From the NCBI GenBank assembly GCA_030740295.1, contig JASLXP010000237.1:1-27125 (forward strand): a DNA stretch of 27,125 bases, written 5' to 3'. Each line of letters opens with the position of its first letter. Positions within the stretch are counted from its first letter, which is position 1. This DNA comes from Planctomycetota bacterium (GTDB lineage Bacteria; Planctomycetota; PUPC01; JACPCR01). The notes below the pieces were generated by a model. The model was not told the origin of the DNA. It did no database searches and saw nothing but the letters and a program-made list of their open reading frames with translations. The position numbers and the translations under genes were made by a program. Below, one piece after another: positions 24,032 through 27,125 of the stretch.

Positions 24032-25786
24032 ATGAGCGACGAAAGTAAGCCCCAACTCGACCAGGATAGACAACTCCTCAACGACGCGCGCAGCAAAGGC
24101 ACGGGCTCTCTGCTGGTCGCCTTCTTCAAGCTGTCCGGCCCCGGCTGGCTACAGAGCGCCATCACCCTTGGCGGGGGATCGCTCGCCGGCAGCCTGTACC
24201 TCGGCATTATCGGTGGCTACGAGATGATGTGGCTGCAGCCGCTGATGATGATCTTTGGGGTCGTCATGTTGAGCGCAATCGGCTATGTGGCCCTCTCGAC
24301 GGGTGAAAGGCCGTTCAGGGCGCTCAACACCCACGTCAATCCGGTTCTCGGCTGGGGCTGGGCCATAGCAACACTGATGGCCAATCTTGTCTGGGCCATG
24401 CCACAGTTTTCTCTCGGCACCGCGGCGCTCAGACAGAACCTCGGCGTGCTCACCTTTAATGGAGGGGACTATGTCGCCTGCTTCCTGTTGTTTGCCGTCG
24501 CGGGGATAATCATCTGGTTCTACGACAGTGGCGGAAAAGGGATCAAGATCTTTGAGATCGTTCTGAAGATGATGGTCGGCATCGTTGTCCTCAGCTTCTT
24601 TGCGGTGGTGATTACCATGACCGCCAGTGAAGAAGGTCTTGCCTGGGGCAGCATCATTGCCGGTTTCATCCCAAAACCGGGCTTGATTTTTCATCCGGCG
24701 GAATCATTGCGCGGCTTAATCGAAAGCTCTTCTGCGGCGGCCTATTGGAATGAGACGATTATCTCGGCGCAGCGCGACCGTATGGTCGCGGCCGCGGCAA
24801 CGGCAGTAGGCATCAACATGACTTTCCTGCTGCCTTACTCGATGATGAAACGGGGATGGGATCGAGGATTTCGCGGGCTCGCAGTCTTCGACCTCTCGAC
24901 CGGGCTTTTCATTCCGTTCCTGCTGGCCACGAGCTGTGTGGTCATCGCGGCCGCATCCCAGTTTCATGCCAGGCCGGAGCCTGGCCTCATCCAGGTGCAT
25001 CAGGCTGGTCCGGAAACAGAGGTATCTGCAAAACTGAAGAAGAATTACGAGGCGAACCTGACCAAGATGCTGACTGCCACAACGGCTGGCTTTGCGGACC
25101 TCAGCGGTGAGAAGAAAACTGAGGCCATGGCCGCTCTGCCCGAAGCCGACCGCATCCTTGCGGCAACCCTCATCAAGAGAGACGCTTTCGACTTGGCCAA
25201 CTCGCTCGAAAGGCTCGCAGGCAAACCCATCGCCCAGTATGTGTTCGGCATCGGCGTTGTCGGCATGGCCATTTCCAGCATCATCATTTTGATGCTGATC
25301 AATGGCTTTACGATCTGCGAAATCCTGGACAAGCCGTCGTCGGGCATGCTCCACCGGCTGGGATGTTACATGCCGGGCGTTACCGGCGTCATCGGAGCCC
25401 TGTTCCTCTGGTCCGGCGAGGCGAAATTCTACCTGGCCGTACCTACCAGTCGGTTTGGGATGGTGCTGCTGCCCATCGCCTACATCGCTTTCTTCTGCCT
25501 GATGAATAACCGCAAGCTGCTGGGGGATGCGATGCCCAAAGGCGGTAAGCGGGTGGCCTGGAACGGTCTGATGGGGATCGGCGTCATCCTGGCAATGATT
25601 GGCGCTACCATCTCCATCCTCAATGACAAGGCCAAGCTCCCCGGCTCCGAGATCATGGTCAAACACATCGCGCTCGGGCTGATTGCCGCCCTGGCCGTGC
25701 TGGCCATTGTGATCCAGTTCACAAGAGCGCCGGTGACCACCGGAGAAAGCCGAAGCCCGGACGAAGCTGAGGAAGAGGGTGTGTGA
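24032..25786 (+). CDS. Nramp-family-like membrane transporter lacking the canonical metal-binding motif
   Basis: A 584-residue polytopic inner-membrane protein, probably 11-12 helices, with the LeuT/Nramp layout. Helix 1 reads GPGWLQSAITLGGGSLAG, aligning with the canonical GPGxLxSxxxxDPGNxxT, so the metal-binding Asp and Asn of DPGN appear as Gly and Ser. The helix 6 equivalent (INMTFLLPYSMMKRGWDRG) lacks the usual MPH motif. An extra hydrophilic loop of about 80 residues (about 325-405, rich in Lys/Glu) interrupts the helices. The ATG is preceded by AAGGAGCCGGAG. It is divergent from the 208-aa gene. It may move something other than Mn2+/Fe2+, by analogy with Nramp-related transporters that carry Mg2+ or Al3+. 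Fold family is likely; substrate is unknown. Confidence 0.85.
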   Translation: MSDESKPQLDQDRQLLNDARSKGTGSLLVAFFKLSGPGWLQSAITLGGGSLAGSLYLGIIGGYEMMWLQPLMMIFGVVMLSAIGYVALSTGERPFRALNTHVNPVLGWGWAIATLMANLVWAMPQFSLGTAALRQNLGVLTFNGGDYVACFLLFAVAGIIIWFYDSGGKGIKIFEIVLKMMVGIVVLSFFAVVITMTASEEGLAWGSIIAGFIPKPGLIFHPAESLRGLIESSSAAAYWNETIISAQRDRMVAAAATAVGINMTFLLPYSMMKRGWDRGFRGLAVFDLSTGLFIPFLLATSCVVIAAASQFHARPEPGLIQVHQAGPETEVSAKLKKNYEANLTKMLTATTAGFADLSGEKKTEAMAALPEADRILAATLIKRDAFDLANSLERLAGKPIAQYVFGIGVVGMAISSIIILMLINGFTICEILDKPSSGMLHRLGCYMPGVTGVIGALFLWSGEAKFYLAVPTSRFGMVLLPIAYIAFFCLMNNRKLLGDAMPKGGKRVAWNGLMGIGVILAMIGATISILNDKAKLPGSEIMVKHIALGLIAALAVLAIVIQFTRAPVTTGESRSPDEAEEEGV

Positions 25787-26190
25787 GGTAGTAGAGATTC
25801 ACTGCTGAACTTCTGCGCGATGTTCGTCTACTCCTCGTAATCTTTATCCTAATTCGTTCTCTTAATCTTCTGGCGGCCTTTGGGCGCAACCGAAGAGCTT
25901 CAGCTGCCCGAACTGTTTGCGGCGTAAGACCTGCCGTTTGTGAACGTCTCCTGGCCTTCGGCAAAAGATGAGCAGCGTTTCTTGCTCTGCAGACAACGGG
26001 ATTGCTGAGATGCGCATTTCCAATACCTCAGAGGCCCAGATTCGATTAAGAGAGAGATTAAGTTCGCAGCAATCCAACCGGCGGCAGGAAGCAAACCTTT
26101 ACTTTGATCGGCGACCCGGTATGCTTTGCGGGCTCCCCATCGCGCCTCCAGGACCATGCTCCACTAACCATCATTTGAAAGGGCTTTTGC
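25787..26190. other. Intergenic region with heptamer-like and inverted repeats upstream of the ACT gene
   Basis: About 400 bp without a convincing gene. A period-7-like TAATC-rich array (about 25836-25873, ending TTAATCTTCTGG) is mirrored by CCAGATTCGATTAAGAGAGA at 26036. A 17-bp word GAACTTCTGCGCGATGT (25807-25823) recurs with one change at 26674-26690, beyond the ACT gene. TTTACT and TATGCT near 26098-26125 could form a weak promoter, but I would not rely on it. Confidence 0.5.
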
Positions 26191-26658
26191 ATGGAAATCG
26201 CGGACGATCTATTTGGCAGAACGATCACGCAGTTTGCCCTGTTTCTTGAGAACAGGGTCGGCAAATTGCTCAGTGTCGTGAACGTGCTCGCGAGAGAGGA
26301 TGCGCACATCCTCGCATTCAGCGTCAATGAGTCATCCGATCACGCGGTCATCAGAATGATTGTGGACAAGCCGGAAACTGCTCGGGGCGTGATGACGGAG
26401 GTCGGAATCCCCCTGGTCGAAACTTCAGTCATTGCGGTCGAACTCTCTGAAGACCGGACAGGTCTCGAAGAGGTAACATGCATCCTGCTTCAGGCTGAAG
26501 TCAACATCATGTATGCCTACCCTTTGCTGGTCCGTTCACGTCGTCGCCCGGTTGTGGCACTTCATGTTGACAACGATGAATACGCGATCCAGGTGCTTCA
26601 GGAACAGGGCATGTACGTGCTCAGCCAGGATGATATAGCGGCAGGCATGGATTCGTAA
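26191..26658 (+). CDS. Tandem ACT-domain protein (amino-acid-binding regulator)
   Basis: A 155-residue protein made of two ACT domains: FALFLENRVGKLLSVVNVLA opens the first, and VELSEDRTGLEEVTCILLQA with LHVDNDEYAIQVLQEQGM forms the second. ACT domains bind amino acids and regulate metabolism; stand-alone double-ACT proteins of this size occur in several phyla, including PVC bacteria. No catalytic domain is attached. The ATG has AAAGGG about 7 nt upstream. The TAA stop lies inside a CGTAATG tandem repeat, and related inverted and direct repeats flank the gene on both sides. No neighbouring biosynthetic gene suggests the ligand. Confidence 0.9.
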   Translation: MEIADDLFGRTITQFALFLENRVGKLLSVVNVLAREDAHILAFSVNESSDHAVIRMIVDKPETARGVMTEVGIPLVETSVIAVELSEDRTGLEEVTCILLQAEVNIMYAYPLLVRSRRRPVVALHVDNDEYAIQVLQEQGMYVLSQDDIAAGMDS

Positions 26659-26671
26659 TGCGTAATGAGTA
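26654..26671. repeat. CGTAATG tandem heptamers overlapping the ACT gene stop
   Basis: CGTAATG, CGTAATG, AGTA, identical over 18 bp to 15625-15642. The TAA stop of the double-ACT gene (26656-26658) is supplied by the first unit. Confidence 0.7.
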
Positions 26672-26839
26672 AAGAACTTCTGCGCTATGTCAGCCTTTTG
26701 CCGCAACCGAGGATGAAGCCCGTGCCTCTTCTAATCTCCTTTGCATCCAGAAGATTAAACGTGAGCTTCCGGCAAGCGTGCATGATTAAGCATGCAGCGT
26801 GCGGGTATCCTTTTCAGTTTTCAACCGGGGAGGATTTCC

Positions 26840-27125
26840 ATGGGCAAAAGCGGTACTCAGATACCTGGCGATTTGAAGCGGCTGTCCCGGCGCCTGGCCA
26901 AGCATCGCCGAACTAAAGGAAAGGGCAGCCGGCTTCCGGATTGCATTTGGCGTTCGGCAGCGGAGCTGGCTCGTGAGCATAGTGCGAGTCTGGTGGCTCG
27001 GGTGTTGAGCCTTGACTACTACACTTTGAAGGAAAAGGCGGGATTGTCAGCCGGTGTTTCGGCAGTTCCGACTTTTCTGGAGTTGGCTCCGCCTGGTCAG
27101 CCGAGCAACGACGACTCCTGCGTGA
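26840..27125 (+). CDS. IS66-type transposon accessory protein-like gene (3' end cut by window edge)
   Basis: From the ATG at 26840, preceded by GGGGAGGA five nt upstream, 95 codons are open to the window edge. The protein is basic at first (LKRLSRRLAKHRRTKGKG), then reads RLPDCIWRSAAELAREH, SLVARVLSLDYYTLKEKAG. This resembles the small helix-turn-helix accessory proteins that precede tnpB/tnpC in IS66-like elements. In those elements the pattern is RLP-x-x-LW-x-x-A-x-x-LA-x-x-H, then VAR-x-L-x-LDY-x-x-LK. It is therefore likely the first gene of an insertion sequence extending rightward. No terminal inverted repeat of the element could be recognised between 26672 and 26839. Confidence 0.6.
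   Translation, partial: MGKSGTQIPGDLKRLSRRLAKHRRTKGKGSRLPDCIWRSAAELAREHSASLVARVLSLDYYTLKEKAGLSAGVSAVPTFLELAPPGQPSNDDSCV

Noticed and set aside
24716..25666. Minus-strand open frame of 316 codons opposite the Nramp-like gene
   Set aside because: It has a His/Asp/Gln-rich composition typical of the antisense of a membrane protein, with no start signal.

Overview
The window is about 27 kb of a moderately GC-rich bacterial chromosome with housekeeping, sulfur-assimilation and carbohydrate-related genes. Three features point to a PVC-type bacterium (Planctomycetes, Verrucomicrobia, Lentisphaerae) or a similar uncultured phylum: a large secreted glycosidase-like protein ending in an NPCBM domain, a Cys-type sulfatase, and a planctomycete-style divergent Nramp-like carrier. 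This placement is inference from gene content, because there is no rRNA or other phylogenetic marker here. The intergenic spaces are unusually rich in short tandem repeats and inverted repeats.

Layout. 1-2270 (minus): a MacAB/LolD-type export pair, namely a membrane-fusion protein and the start of its ABC ATPase, which runs off the left edge. 2404-3243 (minus): a GNAT acetyltransferase. 3345-4842 (plus): purU, rnpA and yidD, joined by ATGA start/stop overlaps. 4994-7183 (minus): cysC, cysH and cysQ, activating sulfate, reducing it and probably recycling the PAP by-product. 7295-7378 (minus): tRNA-Leu(CAA) with its own promoter and terminator. 7593-9785 (minus): a jelly-roll plus TIM-barrel glycosidase-like protein. 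9983-11119 (minus): an unrecognised Q/N-rich repetitive protein with its own terminator. 11737-12803 (minus): a 3D-domain protein followed by a zinc-ribbon-like protein. 13494-15467 (minus): acetyl-CoA synthetase. 15733-17097 (plus): a sulfatase. 17112-17730: a probable sulfatase-tail remnant and a 275-bp near-palindromic repeat element. 17755-23857 (minus): a 1796-aa secreted glycosidase-like protein and an upstream membrane-anchored hypothetical. 24032-25786 (plus): the Nramp-like carrier. 26191-26658 (plus): a double-ACT-domain protein. 26840-end (plus): a start fragment resembling an IS66-type accessory gene.

How the parts relate. The cys cluster makes PAPS and sulfite and removes PAP. 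The sulfatase and the two glycosidase-like proteins suggest use of sulfated or complex polysaccharides, while acs would activate acetate. These functional links are inference, because the genes are not in one operon. The items most worth a second look are: (i) repeat elements that touch or lie beside the stop codons of at least four genes; (ii) the 275-bp palindromic element plus a solitary copy of its end 7.6 kb away; (iii) the Q/N-rich protein; (iv) the giant glycosidase-like protein with Asn where the clan GH-A acid/base Glu is expected; and (v) the Nramp-like carrier lacking the canonical metal-binding motif.
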